Below, piece after piece: positions 30,486 to 40,111 of a DNA stretch of 64,000 bases; position 1 is the first letter of the stretch; each line of letters starts with the position of its first letter. Both the position numbers and the translations under genes were made by a program. The notes below the pieces were generated by a model, which did no database searches, was not told the origin of the DNA, and saw only the letters and a list, made by a program, of their open reading frames with translations. This DNA is from an archaeon (GTDB lineage Archaea > Micrarchaeota > Micrarchaeia > Anstonellales > Bilamarchaeaceae), in contig JAGVNI010000003.1 of assembly GCA_020053355.1 (NCBI GenBank), forward strand, positions 1 through 64,000. Direction: 5' to 3'.

Positions 30486-32336
30486 TCAACCTTTGTCCTT
30501 CAGGATTATCCTCGGGAATATGTACAGCGATTTTATCTCGTCAAGGAGCAGCTTGAACGCGTAGCTCATCTCCACCGGCTCCACCGATTCCGACTGGCAG
30601 ATGGGGCAGATGTCGCGGTTGCGCGCATAATCATGCGTGGCAATTGAGCCGCACTCCGAGCACACGAGCTGAACGGTCTTGTCGCTCTCTTCGAGCAGCC
30701 TTTCCTTGATGAGCATGCTGGCGCCGTAGCCGATTAGGCAGTCACGTTCCATCTCTCCGAACCGGAGGCCTCCCTCGCGGGCGCGCCCTTCGGTCGGCTG
30801 GTGCGTAAGGAGCTGCACCGGGCCGCGCGAACGCACGTGTATCTTGTTGGAAACAAGGTGATGAAGCCTCTGGTAGAAGACCACGCCGATGAAAATCTTC
30901 GCTTTTATCTGTTTGCCGGTCAGGCCGTCGTAGAGTATCTCCTCGCCATCCTCATGGAAGCCGTTCTTCTTGAGTATCTCCTGGAACTGCTCTTCCGTGT
31001 TGCCGCTGAATGCGGTTCCGTCCATGAGCATGCCGCCAATCGAACCGGCCGTGCCGCCGAGCGTCTCGAGCAGGTGGCCTGCGGTCATACGGGAAGGTAT
31101 TGCGTGCGGGTTCACGACAAGGTCCGGAACGATGCCGGTTTTCGTGAACGGCATGTCCTCCTGCGGAACCATAAGTCCGATGACTCCCTTCTGCCCATGC
31201 CTGGATGCGAGCTTGTCACCGATTTCCGGAGTCTTCACCGAACGGACACGCACTTTTACGAGGCGGTTGCCGCTCGGGCCTTCGGTTATCAGGACTGAAT
31301 CGACCTTGCCCTTCTCTCCGCTTTTAAGGGAGAGCGAGCTTTCGCGCTTCTTCTCCTCCACTGCGCCGAAGACAGATATCTCCTCGAGGAACCTCGGTGG
31401 CGAGGTCTTTCCAACGAGCACTTCCTTGCCGTTCACGTCGCTTTCAGGCATCACGATGCCGTCCTCGCCGAGGTGCTTGTACGCCTCCTCGCCGCGGTAG
31501 CCGACGACTTCCGGCGTTGGCAGTTCAATCCGATCCTTCTGCCCTCCGGGATACATCCTCTCTTCGGTCTCGTATGTCTTGAACATGGCGACCCGATGGA
31601 GGCCGCGGTCAATCGATGAGCGGTTAACGACGATGGCATCGGCCATGTTGTAGCCGTGGTAGCTCGCCAGCGCGATAACTACGTTCTGTCCGGCCGCCTT
31701 GTCTTTCAAATTCAGCGCCCGGTAGATGTTGGTCGACACGATTGGCTGCTGCGGGTAATACATCACATAGGCGCGCGTATCATAGCGTGCGTTGAAATTC
31801 GCGGAATACACGCCCAGGGACTGCTTGGCCATGGCGCAGGCCATCGTGATTCTCGGCGACGAATTGTGCTCGGAAAACGGGAGCACGCCTGCCACGACGC
31901 CGAAGATGTTCGATGCGTCGACTTCAAGGTGCGTGTGGTCGGGTGTCAGGTCTTTTTCGTTGAACGCTACGAGAGAGTTCTCTTCTTCCTGGGCATCGAG
32001 GTATTCGATGATTCCCATCTTGACAAGATGGTTCCAGTTGAGCTCGTTGTTCTTTATCCTCGTCATGAGTTCAGGCGTGAAGCGGGACTTCCCATTCTCC
32101 ACTACTATATATGGCCTGCGGACCCGGCCCTTGTCCGTGAGTATGTGGAGCTCGTTCAGCTTGGAGTTGTAATAGACGTTCACCTGGTTGCTGAGCTCAT
32201 TAGTGCGCCTTCTCTCGCGCAGGCGCTGCGCGAGGCTTTTCCCGTCCGGGTGCGTGCCGACGATCCTGCCGTTCAGGAAAATGCTCGTCCGCTCCGGTGC
32301 GGATTTTCTTTTTCTGCGTTTGACCATCATTTTCAC
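30486..32336 (-). CDS. rpoB1: DNA-directed RNA polymerase subunit B'
   Basis: GYNMADAIVVNRSSIDRGLHR, KLASRHGQKGVIG, GGLRFGEMERDCLIGYGAS. Confidence 0.97.
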   Translation of the reverse strand: MKMMVKRRKRKSAPERTSIFLNGRIVGTHPDGKSLAQRLRERRRTNELSNQVNVYYNSKLNELHILTDKGRVRRPYIVVENGKSRFTPELMTRIKNNELNWNHLVKMGIIEYLDAQEEENSLVAFNEKDLTPDHTHLEVDASNIFGVVAGVLPFSEHNSSPRITMACAMAKQSLGVYSANFNARYDTRAYVMYYPQQPIVSTNIYRALNLKDKAAGQNVVIALASYHGYNMADAIVVNRSSIDRGLHRVAMFKTYETEERMYPGGQKDRIELPTPEVVGYRGEEAYKHLGEDGIVMPESDVNGKEVLVGKTSPPRFLEEISVFGAVEEKKRESSLSLKSGEKGKVDSVLITEGPSGNRLVKVRVRSVKTPEIGDKLASRHGQKGVIGLMVPQEDMPFTKTGIVPDLVVNPHAIPSRMTAGHLLETLGGTAGSIGGMLMDGTAFSGNTEEQFQEILKKNGFHEDGEEILYDGLTGKQIKAKIFIGVVFYQRLHHLVSNKIHVRSRGPVQLLTHQPTEGRAREGGLRFGEMERDCLIGYGASMLIKERLLEESDKTVQLVCSECGSIATHDYARNRDICPICQSESVEPVEMSYAFKLLLDEIKSLYIFPRIILKDKG

Positions 32337-32380
32337 CTAGGTTAGCATGATTCCGGCATCGGCCGGATTTTGACGTTCCA

Positions 32381-33835
32381 TCACTCCTTGACATCATACG
32401 CTTTCAGTATGCGCTCAAGCTCCTCTTCCTCGACGCCGATTGAGACCTCGGCCATGACGGCGAGGTTCTTCACCAGCGAACAGCTCGGGCCTTCAGGCGT
32501 CTCGTTCGGGCACAGCTTGCCGATGTGCGTCCCGTGGAGGTCACGCGCCTTGAAGTGCGGGTGCTTCTTTGAAAGGGGCGATATGACACGGCGCAGGTGC
32601 GATATCGTGGAAAGGTAGCTGACACGGTCGAGCAGCTGCGAAACGCCCGTCTGCCCGGCAATCCAGTTGCCTGTCGCCATCGCGTACTTGATGCGGTCGC
32701 CCATGACATCCTGCCGAATCAGCGTGTGGACCTGCAGCCTGCGGCCTCTCGCATCAGCGCGGGATGCCTGGTACACCAGGTCCTTGATCAGGAACTGGAA
32801 TGCGTAGCGGAAGAGCTCTTCCATCATGTCGCCTGCGAGTTTCACGCGCTTGTTCGCATAGTGGTCCTTGTCGTCCGGCGCGATTTCGTGGTAGGCGACG
32901 CGCGTAGCGCGCTCTGCCATGCGCACCAGGTAGCGGGCCTTGTCGATTCTTGCCGCTTTCGTCACTCCGATGTGCGGAAGCAGGTAGTTGTCGAGGAGGT
33001 TCTCCATGCGGTTGAGCCGGAATTCCGGCGGCTGGCCGGGAGACAATCTCCTGCTCAGCATGTCGACAGCCTCCTCCTTGTTGGCGGACTGCTCCGCCTC
33101 GACATTGAGGACGACGTCGTTCTTGATGTGCTTCTCCTGCGAGAACGTCGCGAGTATGTCGTCGTTCTTCTCCAGGCCCATGACGCGCAGCAGCTGCAAA
33201 AGAGGGATGCCTGCAGGCGTGGACGGGAATTCGGCCGTGAACACGCCGTCGTGGTTGCGCTCGACTACGCAGCGGGCGCGGAACCCGAAATGGGTCGAGA
33301 ATATCTTGGAGACCACGCCGTTGCGCTCCTTGGTCACCATGAGCTTGTTCGGGACGAGGTCCTCGATGGAGGTGAGCACGCGCTCGCTTCCGTTTATGAT
33401 GAAGTATCCTCCGGGGTCGTCCGGGTCTTCGCCGTTTTCGACCAGTTCGTCGCGGCGCATCGTGGAGAGGTAGCAGAGCTTGGATTTCAGCATCACGGGC
33501 AATTCGCCGATGAACACGTCCGAATAGACCGGCCTCTCGACTCCGTTGAAGACCGGGATTATCTCCAGGAATATGGGCGCCGAGTAGCTGAGGTTGCGCA
33601 GGCGCGCCTCGTTCGGCAAAATCTGGCGGTAGCCGCCCTTCACCTCGTAATAACGGGGCTGCTCGATACGGACTTTTCCGAGTTTCAATTCGAAGCCTTC
33701 GACGTTAGTCGAGATTTTCCCTATCCTGTCCACAACCTGCTGGATTCCAACATCCAGGAATTTGTTGTAGGACACGAGCTGCTGGTTGACCAGCGTATTG
33801 ACCCTGAAATAAGCCTCAGTCAGACCTTCGACCAT
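32381..33835 (-). CDS. rpoB2: DNA-directed RNA polymerase subunit B'' (split rpoB)
   Basis: YFIINGSERVLTSIEDLVPNKLMV, ARDLHGTHIGKLCPNETPEGPSCSLVKNLA. Confidence 0.97.
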   Translation of the reverse strand: MVEGLTEAYFRVNTLVNQQLVSYNKFLDVGIQQVVDRIGKISTNVEGFELKLGKVRIEQPRYYEVKGGYRQILPNEARLRNLSYSAPIFLEIIPVFNGVERPVYSDVFIGELPVMLKSKLCYLSTMRRDELVENGEDPDDPGGYFIINGSERVLTSIEDLVPNKLMVTKERNGVVSKIFSTHFGFRARCVVERNHDGVFTAEFPSTPAGIPLLQLLRVMGLEKNDDILATFSQEKHIKNDVVLNVEAEQSANKEEAVDMLSRRLSPGQPPEFRLNRMENLLDNYLLPHIGVTKAARIDKARYLVRMAERATRVAYHEIAPDDKDHYANKRVKLAGDMMEELFRYAFQFLIKDLVYQASRADARGRRLQVHTLIRQDVMGDRIKYAMATGNWIAGQTGVSQLLDRVSYLSTISHLRRVISPLSKKHPHFKARDLHGTHIGKLCPNETPEGPSCSLVKNLAVMAEVSIGVEEEELERILKAYDVKE

Positions 33836-33929
33836 TTCGACACCTCAACCTCAAAAAGCCGGCCACAATACGGGCCGGCCACTGCGCTGAATATGCTCCC
33901 AATGCTTCCAAGAAAGAATCCGGTGCCCT

Positions 33930-34181
33930 TCATTCTACGACCACGCGATAGGTCGTGTATTTTCCGGTACCGTCGTCTCTCTCTATGCGTATGACATTCC
34001 CTAGGACCGCCTTAAGAGCCACCACTTCGGGGTCCTTTGAGGTTATCCTCGGGAGCTTGTGCTCATCAATTCCGAATTTTGCGTACAGTTTCGCCTTCTC
34101 TGAATCGCTGAGAATCTTCATCTCAGGCACGAGGAAATGAGACAGAACATCTGCCGTAGGGACTTCTCTCTTTTTCTTCAA
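33930..34181 (-). CDS. rpoH: DNA-directed RNA polymerase subunit H
   Basis: HFLVPEMKILSDSEKAKLYAKFGIDEHKLPRITSKDPEVVALKAVLGNVIRIERDDGTGKYTTYRVVVE; probable TTG start at 34181 after GGTGGT. Confidence 0.93.
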   Translation of the reverse strand: MKKKREVPTADVLSHFLVPEMKILSDSEKAKLYAKFGIDEHKLPRITSKDPEVVALKAVLGNVIRIERDDGTGKYTTYRVVVE

Positions 34182-34333
34182 GCAGGACCACCTAAAGCGC
34201 ATTAATGGCTGGGCCAGCGATAACACTAGCCTTCCTAGTATGGGAGATTATGGTGGAAAGGTTTATAAAAACGAGCCTTGCAATGAAACACTCACGTAAA
34301 AACATAGATTACAATTAATAGGCATGTGGGGGA

Positions 34334-35031
34334 TTGGAAAAACTTAAACAAAGCGCATTGTTGACGCTGTCAAAAAGGGAAGGGCAAAGGGTTGTCGAGC
34401 AGCTCCAGAGGCGGGAATTCATCGACCAGATGAAGCTCGCGAAGGACCGGGCGAGAACAGGTGGGACCAACGCATCGGCGAAATTCCTGAAGCCGTCTTT
34501 TCTAAGGACATGGAGGGCGGCGAAATCTCGGTCATGCTGGTGACGATGATGGAAGGCATCTCAATCGAGCAGATGCTTTCCGGGAACCCGTCTCCAGAGT
34601 TGTTGAGGATGAAGGCCAGGTTCTGCTTCGCCGAGGACGAGAGGCTCAGGCTTTTAGTCGAAGCGCACCCGGATAAATCCCATTTCTTTTCCGTGCAGTG
34701 GACCGGTTCGGAGGCGAACGGCTATGCGGCGGACATCGTCCCATGCCACGACGTATCCATGATAATCGCGCGATGCATCACGCTCCACGAAGCCCTGCAG
34801 GGTGTGCTCAGGGACGCCAGGGTGGGCGATGCCGTCCACTTGATAGAAGTGATTGAAAAACTGGGCCGCGCGCTTAAAGCCATCGGCAGTACGAATCCGC
34901 ACAAGGAAAGCGTATCTGCGTATATGAAACCGCTCTTGGGAAACGCAAGGGAACGGGTGGCGGGTGCTTACGAGCTCCTGCGCACAGATGGGAATATTCT
35001 CCAAGCCCTGGAAGACGTCGCCGACAAGTGA
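34334..35031 (+). CDS. Hypothetical protein, probably one gene split by a frameshift (ORFs 34334..34543 and 34510..35031)
   Basis: Second frame is open upstream of its ATG and reads ENRWDQRIGEIPEAVFSKDMEGGEISVMLVTMM; first frame supplies MEKLKQSALLTLSKREGQRVVEQLQRREFIDQMKLAKDRAR. Confidence 0.5.
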
Positions 35032-35062
35032 GGATTAAAAATATCCGTTTCGAAGGACAATC

Positions 35063-35659
35063 ATGATTCTCATCATAGACAACGGCTCCCAGTATACGCA
35101 CCTTATCAAGAGGAACTGCCGGGAGCTCGGCTTCGACGCCGAGATGCTCTACAACAAGGCGCCATACCAGCAGGTCGAGGAGCTATTGAAGAGCGGGATA
35201 GCCAGGATTATCCTGTCAGGGGGCCCGAGCTCGGTCTATTCCGACCCGCCTAACCTCAGCTCCATGATTTGCGAGCGCGTGCGGGACGAGCGGATAGTGA
35301 TGCCCATCCTGGGCGTCTGCTACGGCCACCAGATGATAACCCATGTCTTCGGGGCGAAAGTTGCCAAGGGGAAAAGCGCCGAATATGGGCTTGGAGAAGT
35401 GGTGATAGACACTGAGGACGTCCTATTCAAGGGCGTGCCGAAAAAGATTCGGGCATGGGTGTCGCATTTCGACGAGGCGAAAGAGCTCCCGAAAGGATTC
35501 ACGGGGCTTGCGCATTCCGAATCCTGCGCCATCGAGGCGATGCATCACTCGGAGAGGCCGGTATTCGGCATCCAGTTCCATCCAGAAGTCTGGCACACCG
35601 AGCACGGCGAGGACATCCTGCGCAATTTCCTCGAGTGCCCTGCCGGCTCCGGAGAATAG
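35063..35659 (+). CDS. guaA: GMP synthase glutamine amidotransferase subunit
   Basis: MILIIDNGSQYTHLI, LSGGPSSVYSD, ILGVCYGHQMI, FGIQFHPEVWHTEHGEDILRNF; amidotransferase domain only. Confidence 0.93.
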   Translation: MILIIDNGSQYTHLIKRNCRELGFDAEMLYNKAPYQQVEELLKSGIARIILSGGPSSVYSDPPNLSSMICERVRDERIVMPILGVCYGHQMITHVFGAKVAKGKSAEYGLGEVVIDTEDVLFKGVPKKIRAWVSHFDEAKELPKGFTGLAHSESCAIEAMHHSERPVFGIQFHPEVWHTEHGEDILRNFLECPAGSGE

Positions 35660-35666
35660 GCTGTTT

Positions 35667-36299
35667 CTAGACCGGTTTCTGCGCCTGCATTTGCTCGGGT
35701 TTTTCAGTATCCGTTTTTGAGTAGATTTCCGTCCCCCGCAGTTTCTGCATGGACTGGATGACATCCTCCTCGGAAAAGAAGTTGTATTCAGCCTTCATGA
35801 ATTTTTCCGCGAATGCCTTTTTTCTTTCAAGGATACTTGACGCTTCCAAAACATTCTCAAGCCCGGACCAGAGGGAATACCAGATGAGGACCGAGATTAT
35901 CGTCAGAATCGGAACGACCTCGAGCTGGGGAAAAAGGAAGAGGGCGACTGTCAGCAAAACTCCTGCAAGCAGGCGGTGGGTGCCGTTGTCCGCCTTCTCC
36001 CGCGCCTTCCGCTCGATTTCCCGCACGCGGGTCTTGAAATGCTCCTTTATCCTTTTCTTGATGAGCGCCTCGGTCTTTTCTGACCGCACGGCCTTTGGAA
36101 GAGTGAAGTTCACGACGAACTCCCCCTTGCCCCTCGCGGCATAGCGCCTGCGGAGCTCGTAGGTGAAGTCCTCGGAAAGAAGCCTTTTCTCGATTGGCGA
36201 TGGGTCGAAATCCGAGAAGATGTCGTCATAGTGGTCGAGTGCGATATCCGCCCTCTGGAGCACGTCCGACACGGTCTTAGGCTCGTTTTTTCCGTCCAT
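35667..36299 (-). CDS. Hypothetical protein with TM hairpin and coiled flanks
   Basis: 210 aa; HRLLAGVLLTVALFLFPQLEVVPILTIISVLIWYSLW. Confidence 0.5.
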   Translation of the reverse strand: MDGKNEPKTVSDVLQRADIALDHYDDIFSDFDPSPIEKRLLSEDFTYELRRRYAARGKGEFVVNFTLPKAVRSEKTEALIKKRIKEHFKTRVREIERKAREKADNGTHRLLAGVLLTVALFLFPQLEVVPILTIISVLIWYSLWSGLENVLEASSILERKKAFAEKFMKAEYNFFSEEDVIQSMQKLRGTEIYSKTDTEKPEQMQAQKPV

Positions 36300-36377
36300 G
36301 TGAAAATCAGTTCTCCGATATTTATAATTGTTGCAGGAGCCCTTGGGCTGGCAATATAGAGCGCAACTCCGGAGCCT

Positions 36378-37457
36378 TCACCGGGTGACGTCCTTCACGT
36401 TCAATTGCTCGAGATGCTCCTTGTTCTTCGCGAAATACTCGCGGCTTGGTTTCAGGATTTCCGCGAGTTCCCTTGCGACCGCGCCTTTTAGGTCCATCGG
36501 ATGGAGCTGGCCTTCCTGGTAAATCGTTTTGAGTTCTGCCGCGTCGGCGATGTCCAAATCCCCGCCGAATTTCTGCGGGCGCTCGATTTTCATGCCCTTG
36601 TCGCGGAGGACGAGGTATTCCGCATACTCCAGCACAGGGTTGCCTTCGACAGTCTTCTCAGGGCAATAGGCCTTCTTGATTTTGGAGTTGATTTCCTCGA
36701 CCGAGTCGTGAATGAATATCGCGCTGGAAGGGACGCTCTTGCTCATCTTGGCATCGATTGAGGCGGTCTCCTTCTCCTCGCCTTTCGCATCGGGATTCAT
36801 CCTCTGCGCGCCCTGGAGGCCCGGGAGGAGATGGCCGTGCACCGCGATGAAATCCCGCTTGTACGTATGCGAAAGCTCCCGGGCAAGCATGTGCACTTTC
36901 CGCTGGTCCATGCCAGCATGCGCTATCTGGACATCCAGCATGAAGATGTCCGCGGCCTGCATCGCAGGGTAGAGGATGGATGCTGCGGATGTGGCTTCGC
37001 TCTCTTTCCGCCCCATGATGGTGATGCACCGGAGCATGCGGTTGATTGTCGTGTCCTTGGTGATTTTCAGGACCTCTTTCCAGTAGTCGTTGTCGTAGAG
37101 GTCGCTTGCCAGCACGTAGTCCACGCGCCCGTCTTCCAGGCCGAGCGACACGAAGGCGTGCTTGAAGTAGCCTTTCGCGACTTTCCGGATTTTGTCCAAA
37201 TCCCCGCCCAGTTTCTCGTTGATGTAGGAATGGTAGTCGGCCAGGAAAACGGTCGGCTTGATGCCGGCCTGCAGGAAGTCCTTCAATTTGATTGCCGTGC
37301 AGAGGCCGGTGCCCAGGTGCACCATGCCGGATATCTCGAATCCGATGTAGTGGAGGGGGTGCTCGTAATTTTCGAAAATGCGCTGGAGGTCTGCCTCGGT
37401 AACGATTTCTTCGGTAGGCTTTCTCTTGACTAGGTCGATTTTGGTCTGGATGTCCAC
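36378..37457 (-). CDS. tyrS: Tyrosyl-tRNA synthetase (archaeal type)
   Basis: YIGFEISGMVHLGTGLCTAIKLKDF...DYHSYINEKLGGDL...IDAKMSKSVPSSAIFIHD. Confidence 0.95.
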   Translation of the reverse strand: MDIQTKIDLVKRKPTEEIVTEADLQRIFENYEHPLHYIGFEISGMVHLGTGLCTAIKLKDFLQAGIKPTVFLADYHSYINEKLGGDLDKIRKVAKGYFKHAFVSLGLEDGRVDYVLASDLYDNDYWKEVLKITKDTTINRMLRCITIMGRKESEATSAASILYPAMQAADIFMLDVQIAHAGMDQRKVHMLARELSHTYKRDFIAVHGHLLPGLQGAQRMNPDAKGEEKETASIDAKMSKSVPSSAIFIHDSVEEINSKIKKAYCPEKTVEGNPVLEYAEYLVLRDKGMKIERPQKFGGDLDIADAAELKTIYQEGQLHPMDLKGAVARELAEILKPSREYFAKNKEHLEQLNVKDVTR

Positions 37458-37542
37458 GTGCTCACCTAGTGTCCCATGCGCGAAGGATTATTTAAAAGTT
37501 GGTAACATAGAATTATCCATCAATTGCCTCTGTAGCTCAGTC

Positions 37543-37610
37543 GCGCTTTTTGAAAAAAAGCGCCCAAAAAACTTTCATTAAGTTTTGGGGCGCCTTTTAC
37601 TAAAAGGCGC
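37543..37610. repeat. tRNA-Thr D-loop insertion: three consecutive hairpins
   Basis: A: GCGCTTTTT-GAA-AAAAAGCGC (37543-37563); B: CCAAAA..CTT..AAG..TTTTGG (37564-37590); C: GCGCCTTTTA-CT-AAAAGGCGC (37590-37610). Confidence 0.8.
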
Positions 37611-37637
37611 AGAGCATTGGTAGAGCGGCTCTCTTGT

Positions 37638-37720
37638 AAACTTTTTAGGAAAAAGTTTAATCAAAAACCGGGACGTTATAGCAAACCCGTTTTTGGGGTG
37701 CCTTTTTCCTAAAAAGGCAC
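37638..37720. repeat. tRNA-Thr anticodon-loop intron: three consecutive hairpins
   Basis: A: AAACTTTTT-AGG-AAAAAGTTT (37638-37658); B: CAAAAAC(C)GGG..CCCGTTTTTG (37662-37695); C: GTGCCTTTTT-CCT-AAAAAGGCAC (37698-37720). Confidence 0.8.
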
Positions 37721-37776
37721 AAGGAGCAGGTCGGGGGTTCAATCCCCTCCGGAGGCTAATCCTTATTTTAAAAAAA

Positions 37777-38349
37777 TCAGTTGCCATGCAGTTTCCGTAT
37801 CAGCCTTGTTTTCTCGGCCATCAAATCATCCCAGCGCTGGTCCAGCTTCTTATTAAGCGTCTGGAGGAACAAATCGTCCCCCAGGCTGATTGCAAGGTAT
37901 GTCCGGATTGCCGCGCCCAATGCCACGGCGCCGGCGCATATCCCGACGACCGTGCCCGTGACCGCTTGCGGGAATATTGACGCGCCGAATGCGCCAATCG
38001 CCGCGATGACGGCCCCCGCCTGGAAAAGCGTCCTCCCCAGCATGGATGCGGCCGCGCTCCTCGTTTCGCACGCGAGCGTCTTCCTGTGGCCGGCCGCCCG
38101 TTCCATGGATTTCATGGCCGAGTCCCAGTTCGCCTCGTCCTCATCGACAATGGATTTGAGGGACTCGCGCTCAAGGTGGCCGAGAATCAGCTTCTTCCCC
38201 CGCTGCGATGCAAGCTCCCGCTCTACCCGGCCGATTTTCCTCTGGATTGATGCATACTTCCGCTCGCGGAGGGTTTCCATGAGCCTGAAGGCGGGTTTCT
38301 TCGACGATTTCCCAGCATTATCATTGGCGATGTGGAATAGTTGGTGCAT
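37777..38349 (-). CDS. Hypothetical protein with two TM segments
   Basis: 190 aa; FQAGAVIAAIGAFGASIFPQAVTGTVVGICAGAVALGAAI flanked by charged coiled regions. Confidence 0.5.
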   Translation of the reverse strand: MHQLFHIANDNAGKSSKKPAFRLMETLRERKYASIQRKIGRVERELASQRGKKLILGHLERESLKSIVDEDEANWDSAMKSMERAAGHRKTLACETRSAAASMLGRTLFQAGAVIAAIGAFGASIFPQAVTGTVVGICAGAVALGAAIRTYLAISLGDDLFLQTLNKKLDQRWDDLMAEKTRLIRKLHGN

Positions 38350-38472
38350 GGTAATATTATGATAAATTGTGTTTAAATATGTATGTTCTTAGCCACTATT
38401 GGGGCATGAGAATCGTTTTAAAGCACAATCCCCTTTATCCCAACTAGCTAATCAGTAATCGGTGATAATGCT

Positions 38473-38757
38473 ATGAATATCAGCGAATTGAAGCCGGGCA
38501 CCGGCAGCGTGAACATCGAGGCCGAAGTCGTCTCGATTGACAGCGAGAGGGAAATCAACAAGTACGGACGGAAGCTCCGCGTGGCGAATGCCACGATAAA
38601 GGATGAAAGCGGGACAATCACCCTCGTACTCTGGAACGACCAGATAGACACCGTCAAGGCAGGGGCCAAGATTAAAATCGAAAACGGATATGTCAACGAG
38701 TGGCAGAGCGCCCCGCAATTGACATTGGGCAAGTTCGGGAAGCTCACCGTCCTATAA
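38473..38757 (+). CDS. OB-fold single-strand nucleic acid binding protein (RPA/SSB-like)
   Basis: 94 aa: VNIEAEVVSIDSEREINKYGRKLRVANATIKDESGTITLVLWNDQIDTVKAGAKIKIENGYVNEW. Confidence 0.8.
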   Translation: MNISELKPGTGSVNIEAEVVSIDSEREINKYGRKLRVANATIKDESGTITLVLWNDQIDTVKAGAKIKIENGYVNEWQSAPQLTLGKFGKLTVL

Positions 38758-39139
38758 ATTTTATTTTTCCACCCTCGTTTTCCACATAGACAAGGCCGGA
38801 AAGGCCTTGCGTTTCTTCCACAGCACAGGGGCAGGGCCGGACCAGGGATTCGTTGCCTGCGCCAGTATAACGCACCACATAGCCTTCTTCGCCTTTCTCG
38901 GATTCCACTGAAACCGCCTGCGCAAGCGACAGCTCGCGCCCATTCCCGTCCCCGAGGGAGCATACTTCGCTGCCCGAATCCGCCAGCATAACCGCCGCGG
39001 AACGGAAAGCTGCGGCGGCAGCGCCTTTGATTGCCATCTCCCGGATTCCGAATAGGGCAGAGGCTGAGACGATAAGCAAGGATATCGCCACAACCGAAAT
39101 AAGCAGGTATTCCAGGCTCGCCTGCCCCTTTATCGCCAT
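38744..39139 (-). CDS. Orphan type IV pilin-like protein (class III signal peptide)
   Basis: MAIKGQASLEYLLISVVAISLLIVSASALFG, canonical K-G|QxSxEYL. Confidence 0.75.
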   Translation of the reverse strand: MAIKGQASLEYLLISVVAISLLIVSASALFGIREMAIKGAAAAAFRSAAVMLADSGSEVCSLGDGNGRELSLAQAVSVESEKGEEGYVVRYTGAGNESLVRPCPCAVEETQGLSGLVYVENEGGKIKFIGR

Positions 39140-39203
39140 AGCGGCTATCGGGGGCCGGAGCCGGATATAAAACTATCCGGGGCGCTGATGTGGCTGGCCA
39201 CAT

Positions 39204-39970
39204 TCACCTGATATAGGACACGTTCTTGCTTGACTGCTCGAACTGGGCCTCCATCGTCTTCTGGACTTCGTCCTGGACCTGTTTGAGGACCTTCTGGCTC
39301 TCCTGGGCCTTCTCATTCAGCCTTTTCAGGTCCACCTTGAGGTCGAGGTATTTCGAGAGCATGACGACAATCTGGCGGGCGGATGCCGTGTCAATGTAGC
39401 TGCCGTGCGTCTCGCCCATCACGCACGCGCCTTCAAGGTCGTGGAGCTTGCCGAGGGCAGGCAGCAGGCCCGCCGCGCCCACGATGGAGCCTTTGGCTTC
39501 CCCGAATATCACGCCCTGCTTCTTGAGGCGTTCGCGGAGCCCGTCCGTGGTCGCCACGCCGAATATCCTGCGCTCCTCGTTGATTTTTCCAGTGCTGTAC
39601 CCCCCTACGGTCAGCACTTCCGTGACGCCTGCTTTCTTGCAGTAATCGAGGATCACGCCAGCCACTTCATACTGCCCGACCGAGCTCATCGCCTGGATGT
39701 CCCCAAGAAGGATGAGGATGTCGCGCTTTTTTCCGTGGTGGATGTAGAAGCTGTTCTTGATGATGCGCAGGCCGCCCTTCTTGGTCATGAAGACCTGGTG
39801 CGGGAAATGCGGGGAGAACAGGTTGGCCACCTTGCCCGCCTTGAGTTCTTCAACCAGGTACCTTCCAACCACCTGGCCGATAAGGCCGATTCCGGGCAGG
39901 CCGGTGAGGAGGATGCCCTTGCGGAGCTTCTTGAATGCCTTCTTCTCGATTATCGTCGTTTCTTTCATGA
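39204..39970 (-). CDS. PAC2-family (proteasome-assembly-chaperone-like) protein
   Basis: LLTGLPGIGLIGQVVGRYLVEEL...GGYSTGKINEERRIFGVAT; start MKETTIIEKK at 39970, internal to ORF 39204..40295. Confidence 0.88.
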
Positions 39971-40111
39971 TGAAAACCTTGCAAAATTGGTATTCCGAAT
40001 TCGATTCAGGTGATATCTGACCTTGGAGGATATTTAAACCTTCGCCGCCGGCCGCGTGCTGTGCGCCGGCATTCTGCCAGGCAACGGGTGGCAATGGACA
40101 GCCGGTGGGAT

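Larger units (their letters stand above)
37526..37757 (+). tRNA. tRNA-Thr(TGT) with two insertions (D-loop and anticodon position 37/38)
   Basis: Acceptor GCCTCTG/CGGAGGC, D-stem GCTC/GAGC, anticodon stem GCTCT/GGAGC with loop CT-TGT-A-A, T-arm GGGGG TTCAATC CCCTC, discriminator T; no encoded CCA. Confidence 0.85.

Noticed and set aside
32597-33994. 465-aa plus-strand ORF opposite rpoB2
   Set aside because: Antisense shadow; rpoB2 motifs are decisive
37543-37720. CRISPR-like array or IS insertion in tRNA-Thr
   Set aside because: No spacer/repeat regularity and no transposase; architecture fits structured introns or small palindromic elements
37578-37787. Minus-strand ORF across tRNA-Thr (FSKRRPKT, FLGKRHPKN repeats)
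   Set aside because: Apparent peptide repeats are produced by the palindromic hairpins of the tRNA insertions, not a real gene
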